Shown: piece by piece, positions 63,619 through 64,000 of the stretch
How the letters are laid out: each line of letters begins with the position of its first letter
How positions within the stretch are numbered: position 1 is the first letter of the stretch
Assembly: GCF_900142965.1 (NCBI RefSeq)
Contig: NZ_FRCQ01000014.1
Span: 1 to 64,000 of the forward strand
Direction: 5' to 3'
Length of the DNA stretch: 64,000 nt
From: Rhizobacter sp. OV335
Lineage (GTDB): Bacteria; Pseudomonadota; Gammaproteobacteria; Burkholderiales; Burkholderiaceae_C
Made by a program: the position numbers and the translations under genes
The notes under the pieces: model-generated
The model's input: the letters and a program-made list of their open reading frames with translations, nothing else
Told to the model about the DNA's origin: nothing
The model's database searches: none

Positions 63619-63933
63619 TCACTCTCCTTCGAGTTCCTTCTTCAGGTCGTGCAGCAGGCTCAGCCGCTGACGTTCGAACTTGCGCACCCACCGCTCATAG
63701 ACCTCGTGCAGCGGCACCGGGTTGATGAAATGCAGCTTCTCCCGGCCACGCCAGACCGTGCTCACCAGGTTGGCCGCTTCCAGCAGCCCGATGTGCTGCG
63801 TGACCGATTGACGCGCCATGTCGAGGTGCTCGCACAGCTCGCCCAGCGTCTGCCCGTTGTGCTCGCACAGCAGGTCGAGCAGCTTTCTGCGGGTCGGGTC
63901 GCCCAGTGCCTTGAATACCTTGTCTGCGTCCAT
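63619..63933 (-). CDS. ArsR-family transcriptional regulator
   Basis: 104 aa from the ATG at 63933. The winged helix reads F-K-A-L-G-D-P-T-R-R-K-L-L-D-L-L, then L-G-E-L-C-E-H-L-D-M-A-R-Q-S-V-T-Q-H-I-G-L-L. It lacks the C-x-C metal site of ArsR/CadC, so it is of the SdpR/YdfF-like type that pairs with SRPBCC proteins. A palindrome 33 bp upstream is its likely operator. Confidence 0.93.
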   Translation of the reverse strand: MDADKVFKALGDPTRRKLLDLLCEHNGQTLGELCEHLDMARQSVTQHIGLLEAANLVSTVWRGREKLHFINPVPLHEVYERWVRKFERQRLSLLHDLKKELEGE

Positions 63934-63966
63934 CCGTTGCGAGGTTCGTGCGTGAGCCCATGATAG

Positions 63967-63982
63967 GCAGGTAAATACCTGC
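63967..63982. promoter_or_regulatory. palindromic operator of the ArsR operon
   Basis: GCAGGTA-AA-TACCTGC is a perfect 7-bp inverted repeat with a two-base centre, 33 bp before the ArsR start codon. Size and position fit an autorepressor site. Confidence 0.7.
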
Positions 63983-64000
63983 ATGTCAAGCGCTGGATCG

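Overview
The window is high-GC, densely coded DNA with little intergenic space. It looks chromosomal and most like a beta-proteobacterium of the order Burkholderiales. The grounds are two Bug/TctC-type tricarboxylate receptors, a CusCBA-type efflux set, many LysR/AraC/GntR regulators beside catabolic operons, and frequent ATGA stop/start overlaps. Genus cannot be fixed from the sequence alone. No rRNA, tRNA, insertion sequence, integrase, CRISPR array or phage gene was seen.

Layout. (1) 1-14131, carbohydrate and sugar-acid region: the end of an unidentified protein; an alginate-lyase-like lipoprotein with FN3 and LamG modules; a minus-strand operon (2696-10489) with an RbsABC-type importer, an LgoD-like zinc dehydrogenase, a UxaB-like reductase, an epimerase and a second, YtfQ-like binding protein; its divergent FadR-type GntR regulator with three repeated operators; and a GH74-type lipoprotein with a long Pro-Ala linker encoded by a hexanucleotide repeat. 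(2) 14132-14676: a collapsed chemoreceptor pseudogene. (3) 14677-20049: a DUF535 protein, a QseBC-like two-component pair, a TonB-dependent receptor, and the truncated, frameshifted start of an MHS-family transporter. (4) 20202-29042: an orphan LivJ-type binding protein; a GH127 arabinofuranosidase with a CUT1 sugar importer and a divergent AraC regulator; and a Tat-exported GH71/99-like protein with a three-fold beta-trefoil. (5) 29257-39970: LysR/quinone oxidoreductase divergent pair, GFA/DJ-1/ABM stress group, a Bug receptor followed by a winged-helix-ATPase-TPR regulator, an AraC-cupin regulator, and a methyltransferase translationally coupled to a siderophore-interacting flavoprotein. (6) 40031-46313: copper/silver efflux operon. 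(7) 46320-55076: a GT2 glycosyltransferase, and a seven-gene peptide-importer operon ending in N-formylglutamate deformylase and an M20 amidohydrolase. (8) 55239-62673: epoxide hydrolase overlapping an AraC gene; exported nitronate monooxygenase; XRE-cupin regulator divergent from an FAD oxidase/Bug receptor/amidase cluster. (9) 62713-63982: GFA, SRPBCC and ArsR genes with a palindromic operator.

The strongest biological story is region 1. The LgoD-like and UxaB-like enzymes would carry out consecutive steps (L-galactonate to D-tagaturonate to D-altronate), fed by one ABC importer with two binding proteins and governed by a GntR regulator whose sites I can see. Surface lipoproteins acting on polysaccharides flank it, and the GH74, TonB-receptor and GH127 genes nearby suggest plant-wall or hemicellulose use. 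The most striking regulatory element is a pair of abutting 16-bp palindromes at 58991-59022, the second of which contains the start codon of the oxidase gene.
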